Source: Dactylorhiza incarnata (Eukaryota; Streptophyta; Magnoliopsida; Asparagales; Orchidaceae). Taken from it: a DNA stretch of 64,000 nucleotides. Both the position numbers and the translations under genes were made by a program. Location: positions 10,000,001 to 10,064,000 of the forward strand of contig JAWHQI010000009.1 of NCBI GenBank assembly GCA_033032865.1, in the 5' to 3' direction. Below the pieces are notes generated by a model. The model had not been told where the DNA came from, searched no databases, and saw nothing but the letters and a program-made list of their open reading frames with translations. Below are positions 21,774 to 32,560 of this stretch, piece after piece. How positions within the stretch are numbered: position 1 is the stretch's first letter; every line of letters starts with the position of its first letter.

Positions 21774-23193
21774 TGATGCGATTATTTCGGCAAGTGCACC
21801 GATCGTTCAAGTAATAAAGTTGGGAATAAATCCCCGAGTGTCGGTCTCTTGAGGAATGCAGGTTGGGTGTACGAATCAGGTTGTGTGACTAGTGTTACAC
21901 GAGCGTAAACAAACACACAAAAGGGGTTTTGGTTGGGTTTTCCTACTCTTAACAACAGTAAAAGAAATGCGGGTCGAAAACACCGCTTCGCCAGGCGAGA
22001 TGGATGCAACGGCCGCGATGCCGTGCTTCGTGAGGCGGATGGAGCGTGTTCTAGTGCGAGAAGAAATGAGGGTCGCAAACACCTCTTCACAAACGCCGTT
22101 AGCTCTTGCTAATGCGAATCGAACACCTTAAGTGCGTGAGTGAGTGAGTGGAGGCGAAACAATTCACAAACAAACAATGAGGAAAGAGGGAGAAACATTC
22201 ATTGTAATCAAACCAAGCATAATACTGTTCAACATCTCAACGATTCAAAGATTACAACGAAAGCAAGAGGAAAGAAATAACCAAAAGATGAAGACTAGCT
22301 GCCGTTCACGGCCGGAATGGTAGGTTGTCAAGCCACCTCCGGACTCGGGCGGACTATGCTTCCGGTGTAGAGAAACTGTCACGATCTCTCTACGTAGTCC
22401 CGTCGTCTTCTACCTCAGGATTCTTCTTCTTCTCACCAGACTAGAATGGGAAAACAGCGGCTTGAGGGCTTGCGGGTGGAGGAGAATGCTCCCGGACGAT
22501 GGAGGAATGGTCGGAATGGTTGGAGAAGACTTCCCCTTGCGTAGGAGATGAAGTGGGGGTGTCCTGGAAGGGAAATCGCCGGCGTACGGACGGCAAATCG
22601 CGCTCCCGCGGCTGAATCTCTGCCCTAAAAACGGAACAGGCGTATATATAGGCGCTGGAATGAATACCGTGCACGGTCATTGGCGCACGACCACTGGTCG
22701 TGCGCACTGGAATTCTGCGATCGTGCGCGCTGCCTGGGAGGAGCCTGCAGTGAAATAAATTTATAAAATACATGTTCGCACGACCAATGGCGCACGACCA
22801 GCGGTCGTGCGCACTAGCGTCAGTGGTCGTGCGATAAGCCAAACAGAACTCATGAAATGGGCGTTAAGTGCGCACGAGCAAAGGCGCACGACCAGTGGTC
22901 GTACGCTAAGGAACCAGTGATCGTGCGCAGTGTTCCTGTACAGAATTGTACCGGGAACACCTGCACGACTCCTGTTTCAGCATACGACACCAGTCTGGCC
23001 ACTGAAAGTGGCACTTAACACAGCATAACAACTTGTAACAAGGATGAACAAGAAAATAACACCGAAACGAGCCAAGACGTGCACCTAGCGGAGAGTGATA
23101 ATTATGAGCTAAAATGGGGCTAAGGTGCAATGGAATGAATGGAAAAAATGGACCGGATGAGTCCAAATATGTGTATAAGATGAGGACTCATCA
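21774..23193 (-). mobile_element. 3' LTR of element E
   Basis: TGATGCGATT...GGACTCATCA. On the minus strand it opens with a 9-bp inverted pair (GATGAGTCC/GGACTCATC). It then has the palindrome array (22675-22935), TATATATA (22643-22650) and the leader. Confidence 0.95.
22643..22935 (-). promoter_or_regulatory. U3 palindrome array and TATA of element E 3' LTR
   Basis: Three near-perfect palindromes GCGCACGACC-NN-GGTCGTGCGC (22683-22708, 22790-22814, 22883-22908) plus half-sites lie upstream, on the minus strand, of TATATATACG. The 5' LTR has the same set at 28295-28590. Confidence 0.7.
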
Positions 23194-24842
23194 CACCCCC
23201 AGACTTACCTGTTTGCGCGTCCCGAGCAAACGAATCCGGTGGAGTGTGAAAATGGTAGTTAGCAAGGAAAATTACGCAAGGGAGTACAATGCGAAGTAAC
23301 AAAAGCATGCAAATAGAAATTTCGTAAAAAGAGATTCTAACTATGCTAACTAATTTACGAAAGTACTAGAGCGTAAACAAAGACTTATCAATACTCAGTT
23401 GGTGAATTGTGAAGAATTTGAACGATCATGCCCGGTGCGAAAGTAACAAGCCACTAAGAAGGGTGTTGCACAAGATCGGGGTTCAGGAATAACTCCACTA
23501 AAATCCATCAACGTCAGGAACCATACGCTTGCCCGGTCACACTCTCTCCACGACGCTAGCAAACTCGCGAGATAAATCAATAGGACTTTTAGGATTAAGA
23601 TGGGGCTTAGCTTGCGGTATGATAATCAAGGGTAGAAACGAAGGCTACGCAACCAAATTGAGTCAACGGGACGCTGCACCAAGCAAAACCAAAAACAAAG
23701 CTCATGTGACACACCCCCAGACTTATTATGAAAACTAGGTGTGCACACGGCCTACTCCACAAATACCAACAGATTTTTTTTTTAAAACGCTCGGGAGGAT
23801 AACTTTTCAATACACTTCTCTTTTTTTTTAGATTTTTTTTTCAATACCATATTTTTTTTTCTTTTTCTTATCCTCCGGTTGGTTCAAAATCAGCAAATAG
23901 AGTTTATTTCTCCTTCACAACACAACGATTCCAAACATCACACCAAATCTAGAACATAAGTGCATATGACATATGCTTGGTTGTGACAGTGGGATAAGCT
24001 TCAGGCCTTGGTGAATGGAGGAGGAGCTGAACAAAGGGAGTGGTAGGCACAAGTGTTGGGTAGCAAAGGTGAGCGAATAGGATATGGAAAGCAAAGGCTC
24101 AAACTAGCCAAAGGGTGGCCTATATCACATTTATCTCCACGAATTGCCCGCACCCATGCTTCAAGAGTCGCTTGGGGCAAGTTCTTAGCCCACGAGAAAG
24201 GTAAACCTTCCTCCCGACTCGAGCAACACACAACTAGTGCTCGTAAACACACAACACCGGGCTATAACCAATTTCATTCACGTTCACCACTTGAGTAGAA
24301 TAAATCTAAAGCTACACACAAATACTAATCATAAATTAAATGCATAGAAGTAATCTAATTTTACTCAAATTCTATTGTAGCATGCAGATGCGACTAGAAC
24401 ACTGCTCGAGTCGACATCGCACTCCCAATAGTAATTCCTAAGCTAACATCCAACTTCACATTCCTAACCAAGATAGTTTGTTCAACACAAAACAAATAGA
24501 TAAGCACGCGCTTAAGTGGGTGCAGTGGTGTGTAGCAAGGAATAATGATGAAAAATTAAAAACAAGCGTCTAGCATGCGGTGCAACCTGTGCGCATAGTG
24601 AATAACATGTGCTCTCCCCCAGACTTAATCTAATCATTATATCACAAAAACTGAAAAGCTAGGGAGGAGAAGTGTTACCCAATGCTCAGAATTGAGAATA
24701 CCAGACGATTGGCGATTAAGATCAAGAGCGGTACGCAACATCCGCACCAAAGAACACAACACACCTGCAAGCACAAAACTAAAACAGCAAAAACAAATAC
24801 AGAAACTGAACTAAACATGTTAGAAAAAAATAAAATCAGGAA
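23194..24842 (-). other. Element E 3' non-coding region
   Basis: No supported ORF. It holds the polypurine tract AAGTCTGGGGGTG at 23194-23207 and two further copies of TAAGTCTGGGGG (23712-23725, 24615-24627), all on the minus strand. T-rich runs lie at 23766-23870. Confidence 0.75.
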
Positions 24843-24891
24843 ATCTGGGTTGTCTCCCAGCAGCGCTTTTATTTAATGTCCTTAAGCTGGA
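24843..24891 (-). other. Athila-type post-pol motif in E
   Basis: The minus strand reads CAGCTTAAGGACATTAAAT, AAAGCGCTGCTGGGAGACAACC, matching the post-pol phrase of B. Its retention right behind protease marks the 3' border of the missing RT-integrase segment. Confidence 0.6.
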
Positions 24892-24979
24892 CCAAATACC
24901 TGTATTAACATTGTTCAACAAGTGCAGTAATTAAAAGAGAAGTTCACTGAAACAGTATCATAATTAAGAAAAACACAAA

Positions 24980-26270
24980 TCAGCTATAGGCGCTCTTATG
25001 GTGCGCGTCTCCAGTAGCTCGTAGGCGGGAGGTGAAGGCTTTAGGGCCAACAATGGTGTCACCCAGTGTTCCCCTAACCTCCGCCCTCTTGCTACGGAGA
25101 GCGGCAGCGCGAGCGTCGTGCAGAAGTTTATCCTGTTTAAGTTTAGTGACAGTCGGGGACTGCCAACGTTGAAAGTTTTCAGAATTTTCCACCTTGGTGG
25201 TGGGTGGCGTCACTTCCGGCGTTGCGGTGACAACCGGATCGGCCCAAGAGACGGAGCGCTTAAAAAGTTTATTACAAGAATTAAAACAGGAAGATAATGG
25301 GACGACGTCCCGGGCTAAATTCAAGTCAACATCTTTCGAAGTGCAATCTTCCTCCGTCTCGGAATCGAATTCTCGCCGAAAATCTACTTCTTCTTCCTCA
25401 CTGGACTGATACCTCTCTTTTTCTCCTTCCATTGCTTCTTTATCCTCTTCATTTCCTGCGCAATTCAGAGATTCATCAAGAATAAAGAGAGGGGGAGGAG
25501 TGGATGTTTCAGTTACAGCTTTGGGGAACGTGGGATGCGGCACCTCATTGGGTAAAAAGACACACCCCGCAGTGAAATCAAGGGTGGCACCGCTCTCTTT
25601 CAAGAACGGCACACCCAAGATAGGAATAGAGCGATTTTCCTGGGGTCCCAACACCTGAAAATCAGCAACCACGACCGTCCCCTCAACTGTCACTTCTACA
25701 TTTTTCACTTCCCCCTCAGATTGTATAACAGTCCCATTAGCAAGCACAAGGGATTTTCGATCCTCCGTGTTCATCTCAAGTTGCAATTTGGCAACGTCTC
25801 GCAACGCAATGACGTTGCGGGAAGAGCCGGAATCGCATAAAGCTTTAGTTTCGACATTATTGATGGAACAAGAAATCACTAACTCACTTGAATCAGCCTC
25901 TACCACATCGCTGAGTCTCTTCCCTTGATCTATTGGGTTCTTTTCAGTGTTGCTAGGAAGGGTCCCATGCGACCGCTCGGTTAGCACTTGGGCCAGTTGG
26001 CCCAGCTGCATTTCCAAGTTTCGCATGGATGCGGTTTGGTTTGCCATATTTGAGGCAGTCGCTTGCATGAACTTCTCCATTATTTCCTCCAGATTACTCT
26101 TTTTTTGGGCTGGGGGGCCTTGGCTATAATCCGGGTGGGATGGCCTCGGTTGGCTCCCGGAGGCGTAAGCATCATTTTGATGCTGCCCCGGTGCCCATCG
26201 TTGGCCAGGCGCGTTTGGGTTCCATGAGAAGTTCGGGTGACTTCTCGCTCCCGGATGATAAGCATTATTA
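24980..26270 (-). pseudogene. Gag C-terminus and protease of element E (366-codon frame)
   Basis: The open frame from 26080 encodes an amphipathic segment (NMANQTASMRNLEMQLGQL) typical of Athila Gag ends. A retropepsin follows with ALCDSGSSRNVIAL (catalytic Asp-Ser-Gly at residues 83-85), LVLANGTVIQSEG and IPILGVPFLKESGATLDF. An acidic tail comes next, with a stop at 24980. Upstream to about 26275 the same frame is open (NNAYHPGARSHPNFSW), so it is really the second half of a Gag-protease polyprotein. One extra G in a G-run near 26280 puts it out of frame with gag. The protease looks intact. Confidence 0.8.
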
Positions 26271-27311
26271 AAAGGTGCCCCCCTTAGGCTGATTTCCTAC
26301 AAAATTAACAGATTCATTCAAGGTTAAGTGCGCGAAGTCACCTGATACATTGTTGCCTAAGCATTCAAATGCGTGGTGGCCCCCGCCTCCACATCCTTCA
26401 CATGTAATGACAGCAGCCGGTGCGGATGTAGGAGGAAGTGAGTCGACCATAAAGAGACCACGGCTGCTTTTTGGAGCATTTCTCCCGGCAGTCCAGAATG
26501 TACTGTGGGAGGCGGTGTCGCGCAGAATCCGAAGGGCCTCCTCTGGAGTGTGATTCATCAAAGTACCACCTGCAGCAGCATCGATCATTGCTCTGTAGTT
26601 AGGCTCGATCGCAAAGTAAAATGTCTCAACCACAACCCAAGGTTGGAGCTCGTGGTTTGGACAATGGCGGAGAAGATCGTTAAGACGCTCCCTCGCCTCA
26701 GCAAGAGTCTCTTGATCAAGTTGGCGAAAGGTGGCGATCTCCCGCTGCAAGCTCACGATTTTATCGACTGGATGGAACTTGGCCAAAAACTTGGAAGCAA
26801 GAGCATCCCAGGTCGCAGCAGTCCCGGGTGGAATGGAGTGGAGCCACACCTTGGCTTTGTCACGGAGTGAGAAAGGGAACATTCTAAGCTTGACCGTGTC
26901 GTCAGCAATCCCAGCGTAGCGGAAGGTTCCGCAAATATCAGAAAACTCTGCCAGATGCAGATGCGGATCCTCACTGGCCATCCCAGAGAACTGAGCGTTG
27001 TTCCGGATAATGTTCAAGATTGCTGGCTTTATCTCGAACTGATTGTTCATTATATTGGGCCCGAACCCAGGATACACACTCCCAACAGTTGGAGTGGTGT
27101 AGTCTCTCATCGTGCGGGGCCGAGGCCTTGCCGCCTCCTGCTCATCTCCAGGCTGGTGTTGCCCCACACCGGGCACTCCTTGATCAGCATCATTTTGATT
27201 TATGTGGTCACCCATTGCTGCCTGTGCGGCTGCTGCGCGCCTACGTGCGCGAGCGGTCCGTTCAATCTCAGGATCAAAGGGCACGAGTTCCCCTGCGGCC
27301 TGTCTCTGCAT
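26268..27311 (-). CDS. Gag of element E
   Basis: 347 codons from ATG 27311. A basic/Ala-rich N-terminus is followed by RTMRDYTTPTVGSVYPGFG and the Retrotrans_gag core (NNQFEIKPAILNIIRNNAQF, PHLHLAEFSDICGTFRYAG, LRMFPFSLRDKAKVWLHSIP, LASKFLAKFHPVDK, LNDLLRHCPNHELQ). Then comes a complete CCHC zinc knuckle CEGCGGGGHHAFEC (about 26361-26405). The stop follows a G-run, and one base fewer would fuse it to the protease frame. Gag forms the particle and binds RNA. It is well preserved, as expected of a recent insertion, and lies about 90 bp from the primer site. Confidence 0.85.
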   Translation of the reverse strand: MQRQAAGELVPFDPEIERTARARRRAAAAQAAMGDHINQNDADQGVPGVGQHQPGDEQEAARPRPRTMRDYTTPTVGSVYPGFGPNIMNNQFEIKPAILNIIRNNAQFSGMASEDPHLHLAEFSDICGTFRYAGIADDTVKLRMFPFSLRDKAKVWLHSIPPGTAATWDALASKFLAKFHPVDKIVSLQREIATFRQLDQETLAEARERLNDLLRHCPNHELQPWVVVETFYFAIEPNYRAMIDAAAGGTLMNHTPEEALRILRDTASHSTFWTAGRNAPKSSRGLFMVDSLPPTSAPAAVITCEGCGGGGHHAFECLGNNVSGDFAHLTLNESVNFVGNQPKGGTF

Positions 27312-27399
27312 GCACTATCAAAAACAAAAGGAAAACAAAGAAAATCAGAAACAACTGCTCGTGTAACGAAAGTCACAACACAAAATGTTACATGCCTGC

Positions 27400-27425
27400 A
27401 TTCCCCGGCAACGGCGCCAAAAACT
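27400..27425 (-). other. Primer-binding site of element E
   Basis: The minus strand reads AGTTTTTGGCGCCGTTGCCG then GGGAATGC directly after the LTR. TGGCGCCGTTGCCGGGGA is complementary to Asp tRNA, the primer typical of Athila/Tat gypsy elements. Confidence 0.85.
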
Positions 27426-28845
27426 TGATGCGATTATTTCGGCAAGTGCACCGATCGTTCAAGTAATAAAGTTGGGAATAAATCCCCGAATGTCGGTCTC
27501 TTGAGGAATGCAGGTTGGGTGTACGAATCAGGTTGTGTGACTAGTGTTACACGAGCGTAAACAAACACACAAAAGGGGTTTTGGTTGGGTTTTCCTACTC
27601 TTAACAACAGTAAAAGAAATGCGGGTCGAAAACACTGCTTCGCCAGGCGAGATGGATGCAACGGCCGCGATGCCGTGCTTCGTGAGGCGGATGCAGCGTG
27701 TTCTAGTGCGAGAAGAAATGAGGGTCGCAAACACCTCTTCACAAATGCCGTTAGCTCTTGCTAACATGAATCGAACACCTTAAGTGCGTGAGTGAGTGAG
27801 TGGAGGCGAAACAATTCACAAACAAATAATGAGGAAAGAGGGAGAAACATTCATTGCAATCAAACCAAGCATAATACTGTTCAACATCTCAACGATTCAA
27901 AGATTACAACGAAAGCAAGAGGAAAGAAATAACCAAAGGATGAAGACTAGTGGCCGTTCACGGCCGGAATGGTAGGTTGTCAAGCCACCTACGGACTCGG
28001 GCGGACTATGCTTCCGGTGCAGAGAAACTGTCACGATCTCTCTACGTAGTCCCGTCGTCTTCTACCTCAGGATTCTTCTTCTTCTCACCGGACTAGAACG
28101 GGAAAACAGCGGCTTGAGGGCTTGCGGGTGGAGGAGAATGATCCCGGACGATGGAGGAATGGTCGGAATGGTTGGAGAAGACTTCCCCTTGCGTAGGAGA
28201 TGAAGTGGGGGTGTCCTGGAAGGGAAATCGCCGACGTACGGACGGCAAATTGCGCTCCCGCGGCTGAATATCTGCCCTAAAAACGGAACAGGCGTATATA
28301 TAGGCGCTGGAATGAATACCGCGCACGGTCATTGGCGCACGACCACTGGTCGTGCGCACTGGAATTCTGCGATCGTGCGCACTGCCTGGGAGGAGCCTGC
28401 AGTGAAATAAATTTATAAAATACATGTTCGCACGACCAATGGCGCACGACCAGTGGTCGTGCGCACTAGCGTCAGTGGTCGTGCGATAAACCAAACAGAA
28501 CTCATGAAATGGGCGTTAAGTGCGCACGAGCAAAGGCGCACGACCAGTGGTCGTGCGCTAAGGAACTAGTGATCGTGCGCAGTGTTCCTGTACAGAATTG
28601 TACCGGGAACACCTGCACGACTCCTGTTTCAGCATACGACACCAGTCTGGCCACTGAAAGTGGCACTTAACACAGCATAACAACTTGTAACAAGGATGAA
28701 CAAGAAAATAACACCGAAACGAGCCAAGACGTGCATCTAGCGGAGAGTGATAATTATGAGCTAAAATGGGGCTAAGGTGCAATGGAATGAATGGAAAAAA
28801 TGGACCGGATGAGTCCAAATATGTGTATAAGATGAGGACTCATCA
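27426..28845 (-). mobile_element. 5' LTR of element E
   Basis: Same length and structure as the 3' LTR. Its minus-strand start at 28845 (TGATGAGTCC) is followed by TSD GTGAT at 28846-28850. Confidence 0.95.
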
Positions 28846-28850
28846 GTGAT

Positions 28851-29060
28851 CTATGAAAATGATTACTTTGGAGAGAGTGATGTACGACCTAAACTTATCA
28901 AAAGCAAAAACGATCGCTAGAAGCTCCTTCTCGGTAGTGGTGTAATTCGCTTGTGCCGACATTAGTGTCTTGCTCGCATAATAAATCGGGCGAAAATACT
29001 TACTCACCCGTTGGCCTAATATGGCGCCTACCGCAATATCACTCGCGTTGCACATAACTT
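28851..29060 (-). pseudogene. RNase H of element B, first part
   Basis: The minus strand encodes MCNASDIAVGAILGQR, PIYYASKTLMSAQANY and TEKELLAIVFAFDKFR, ending VIIFIDH: RNase H with the first Asp and the catalytic Glu region visible. E inserted immediately after the DH motif. The reading resumes at 21768. Confidence 0.85.
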
Positions 29061-30010
29061 CGAAGGGTAGCGACCAATCTGTTGTGACTATAATCGGGGA
29101 GTTTATAAGCTTACCTTATATAATTTCAAAGGCCAAATCGCATTCGTCGTTAAAAAGGAAAGAAGATTCTTGTTCGAGAAGATGGGTTAAAGGCTTCGTG
29201 ATTTTGGAAAAAAATTTGTATAAAATGCCGATAAAACCCTGCATGACCTAGGAAACTTCTAATAGCTTTTACATTCGTTGGCGGGGGGGGGGGGGGGGGG
29301 GGGGGAGTTTTTCGATAACTTTATCTTGGACCTATCGACCTCGATCCCTTTGCCTGATATTTTTTTGGCCAAGGACTAATCCTTCTTTGACCATAAAATG
29401 GCATTTCTCCAATGAAGAGCTAGACTTGTTTCCTCACAACATTGTAACATGCGCTCGAGATTTTTTAAACAATTTTTACAAGAGTTTCTAAAGACGGAGA
29501 AGTCGTCCATGAAAACATCCATCACTTCCTCTACCAACTCATCGAATATCTCTAGCATACATCTTTAGAATGTAGCCAGCGCGTTATAAAGACCAAATGG
29601 CATCCTTCGATAAATGAAGGTGCCAAAGGGACAAGTGAATGTAGTTTTCTCTTGGTCGTCGGGCGAAATATGAATTTGAAAATATCCCAACAAACCATCG
29701 ATAAAATAGTAGTAGGAGTGACCTAAAAGGCGTTCTAAGATATGATCGATAAAAGGCAACGTGAAGTGATCCTTACGGGTGGCATCATTTACTTTACAAT
29801 GATCTATGCAAATCCTGCAATAGTACGGGTTGGTATCAATTCCTTGTTCTCATTTGTAACTACCATTACGCCTCCTTTCTTGGGCACGACTTGTACTGGG
29901 ATAACCGAAGAACTATCCAAAATCGGGTAAATGATTCCCGCATCTAAAAGTTTGATAACTTCATCCTTAACGACTTCTTTCATATTTGGGTTTAGCTGTC
30001 ATTGGGGCTG
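29061..30010 (-). pseudogene. Reverse transcriptase of element B
   Basis: RT begins near 30000 with NPNMKEVVKDEVIKLLDAG and VQVVPKKGG. Then come MPFIDHILERLLGH, CPFGTFIYRRMPFGL (29759-29565) and the catalytic region VFMDDFSVF (near 29510), where FMDD replaces the usual YVDD/FVDD. Frameshifts separate these pieces. A 23-base G run (29283-29305) sits in the RT connection. Confidence 0.85.
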
Positions 30011-30476
30011 GACTATATTACAGGAATTATCTTCGAGGAAGATTTTGTGAGTATAAAAGGAAGGGTTAATACCCTTGATATCCGACATTTGCCACGCAAT
30101 TGTGTGACGGTGATTTTTTAAGACTAGAGTCGATTCATAAATTTCTGGATTGCTCAGTTCGGATGACACAATAACGGGTAGCTTAGAATCTTTTTCTAGA
30201 AATAAATATTTAAGGTGAGGGGGAGTTGTTTTAACTCCAAAACGGGTGGCTCTTCATATGAAGTTTTAATTTTTCTAAATATAGTGGCTCGGGTGGTGTG
30301 GAGCGAGAGACTTATTCTTCTAGCCAAAAGAGCTCGGCGAGCTCAGAATTGTTACTCGATGTGGAGACTAACTCAGGTAGTGAATACAACTCATTCTCAA
30401 AACATTCTTCTAGGTAGAAACATGAATCATCATTCTCTAAGGTGTTTCACATCGAGGGATTTATACTAAAAGTAAC
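30011..30476 (-). other. Protease-RT linker of element B
   Basis: Degraded coding-like sequence between the protease and RT. The short plus-strand frame here is a shadow, and no domain was recognised. Confidence 0.5.
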
Positions 30477-30971
30477 TTAATCATCTCCAACCCGTAGGAG
30501 GATCTTTCCATTACTCACGTCGATAATTGCGCGGGAGGTGGCAAGGAAGGGGAGGCTGAGTATGAGGGGTACTTCGGCATCCTCTTCGATATTAAGAATG
30601 ACAAAGTCCACCGGGAAGATGAACTTGTCAACCTTAATGAGCACATCATCCACTATCCCTACCGGATATTTTAATGAACGATCTGCTAGTTGAATACTCA
30701 TTCGGGTGGGTCTAGGATTTCCTAGACCTAACTTTTTGAATTTTGAAAAAGGCTTGAGATTGATACTTGCTCCAAGATCAGCTAAAGCGTGTTTTAATAA
30801 TGAATTGCCAAATAGGCACGGGATGGAGAACTGTCCCGGGTCATTTGTTTTATGAGGCAATTTGTTAAGTATAACCACGGAGCAATCTGCGTTTAAAGAA
30901 ATATGCGAAATATCTTCTAATTTCTTTTTATTGGAGAGCAACTCCCTGAGATATTTCGCATATTTCGGCAT
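30477..30971 (-). pseudogene. Aspartic protease region of element B
   Basis: 165-codon open stretch: YAKYLRELLSNKKKLED, CSVVILNKLPHKTNDPGQF, HALADLGASINLKPFS, TRMSIQLADRS and VPLILSLPFLATSRAIIDV. ADLGASINL is the active-site region of Athila/Tat proteases, which carry D-L-G-A instead of D-T-G-A. It reads through the conserved C-terminal hydrophobic block (P-L-I-L-x-x-P-F-L). This piece looks intact although its neighbours are broken. Confidence 0.8.
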
Positions 30972-32215
30972 TTGAGAGATAGCCTCGCAGAAAGGTACAT
31001 TAATATGAATTTGTTTTAAAATTTCTAAAAACTTTTTTTAATTTTTCTCGGCGCACTCGCTCCTAAGCTTAGACGAATATGGAATATTTGAACTAGAAGC
31101 GTGCAGAGCTAGTCTATAGGGCAAATTCGAAGATAAAATAGGAGTAGGAGGAGGAGAAGTAGTTACCTTGGGTCCGTCCTATTTTGAAACCACCTCCATT
31201 CCACTGCGGAGAGTAATCACATTTGCGCTTTCCCTTGGATTTTGCTCTATATTTCCTGGCAGATCTCCTTGCGGGATGCTCAGAGAACATTTTTGCTAGA
31301 TGGCCCACTTGATTCTCTAAATTTTTGATCGATCCGGTGAGATTTCTGATGTTCGATTCATTTGTAGCAACATATTTTGCAAAGAACTCTTTAAGCAGAG
31401 AGGGCTTTTGCTGTTACGGTGGAAAACCAGGCGGATTAAAATTTAGAAGGGGATTTAAGTTAAGAAGTTTATTAGGAGGGGTTGATTTATATTCATAGGA
31501 CGCTGAGCATTTCCTTGGTTGCTCCACGAGAAATTCGGATGGTTCCTATAACTCACATTGTAGGTGTTGTTGTATTGATCGGAGTTTGGGTTATAGGAAG
31601 ACCGAGGCAGATTTCCCATGTAGTCAACCTGCTCTTCGATTAAAACATTATTAGCCCAAGGAGGAATGGCAGAGGAAGCAGACATCTCCGCCACTTGGTT
31701 TGTTAAGCGCTCAACTTGTAAAGCTAAATTAGAAGTGAGCCCAACCACTGCTTGGACTTAGACCGCAAAGAAAAAGGAAAAAGACGTAATCGAATGGCGT
31801 CACCGGTGACGTCATTGATTTTAAAAGTGTCGCAAATTTCAAGAAAATTAGAAATATGACAGTTTGGATCTTCGTCCAGCTGACCATCGAAGGTCACTGA
31901 TTGCTGCAACATTTGTATGATGCTGGACTTGATCTCAAAGTTATTGTTCACCACCGCAGGGCAAACAATACTTGACTATGTGCCTTCCAAATTCGGCCGT
32001 GCATAATAGGACATGGTCCTTTTCTGGGCCTTATTAGGATTTGGCGCATTAGGATTAGGAAGATTAAGCTTAGGATCCATATTTATTGTGTTAGTATCCC
32101 CGATCGACTCTTCGAATTCTAAATGAGTATCCTGATCACAAGAATGGAGGCGCCGATAAAGGGTTCGCTTGATCTTTGGATCAAAAGGACTATTCAGAGT
32201 GCTACCTCGGGTCAT
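30972..32215 (-). pseudogene. Gag pseudogene of element B
   Basis: Starts near 32215 (FDPKIKRTLYRRLHS), then RTMSYYARPNLEGT and, after a shift, VNNNFEIKSSIIQMLQQSVT, CHISNFLEICDTFKIND and LRLFPFSLRSKSKQWL. Another shift leads to ALQVERLTNQVAEMS, WANNVLIEEQVDYMG and SYRNHPNFSWSNQG. The same block order and wording as E Gag shows common Athila-like descent. The core between 31740 and 31724 is collapsed by a deletion: the roughly 100 residues expected after QWLGSL are missing. Confidence 0.8.
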
Positions 32216-32540
32216 ACACTATAAAGAAGAAGGGAAAAGAAGAAAGAACAAAAAGAGAAAAGATAGAAAAATAAAATAAAAAGAAAGAAAGGGGAAAACT
32301 TGATTATTATATTTTTTCTTTTACGCAGATTAAGTTACTCTTGGACTTCCCGAGGTATACCCTGTGAGGGGTTCTCACCGGTACTAGGAAGTGTGATGGG
32401 ATGATTTCCCAAATGTCCCTTTCCAAGATTTAAATTACACCTTTAAGATTTTTGAAACTAGAGAAAGTAAAATAAAATAAAAAGAAACATGATAAAATTA
32501 ATAGCTATCCTCTTTTCAAAATATTTAAGCAAAAAATCCA
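32216..32540 (-). other. Leader of element B
   Basis: Purine-rich untranslated leader between primer site and gag. It includes the 5' member of the 105-bp repeat (32335-32440). Confidence 0.65.
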
Positions 32541-32560
32541 CGGCAATGGAACCAAAAACA
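32541..32560 (-). other. Degenerate primer-binding site of element B
   Basis: The minus strand reads TTTTTGGTTCCATTGCCGTG, a mutated form of the Asp-tRNA primer site seen in E (TTTTTGGCGCCGTTGCCGGG). Confidence 0.65.

Larger units (their letters stand above)
21774..28845 (-). mobile_element. Element E: young Gag-protease gypsy element
   Basis: LTRs 21774-23193 and 27426-28845 (both 1420 bp) differ at about 27 positions by eye (about 98% identity). TSD GTGAT is at 21769-21773 and 28846-28850. On the minus strand the order is 5' LTR, Asp-type primer site, gag, protease, post-pol motif, 1.65 kb non-coding, polypurine tract and 3' LTR. RT, RNase H and integrase are absent: protease is followed within about 90 bp by the motif that normally follows pol. 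Gag resembles that of B (Athila-like). It is inserted in the RNase H of B. Confidence 0.95.

Noticed and set aside
22441..22842. 133-codon frames repeated in both E LTRs (also 28093-28494) as a conserved protein
   Set aside because: They are identical because the LTRs are duplicates. They span U3 repeats and the TATA box and match no protein.
28800..28850. Hammerhead-ribozyme-like TGATGAGTCC at the E and K LTR edges
   Set aside because: The second conserved part (GAAAC after the stem) is absent: the pairing arm is followed by CGG. It is a plain hairpin, not a retrozyme core.
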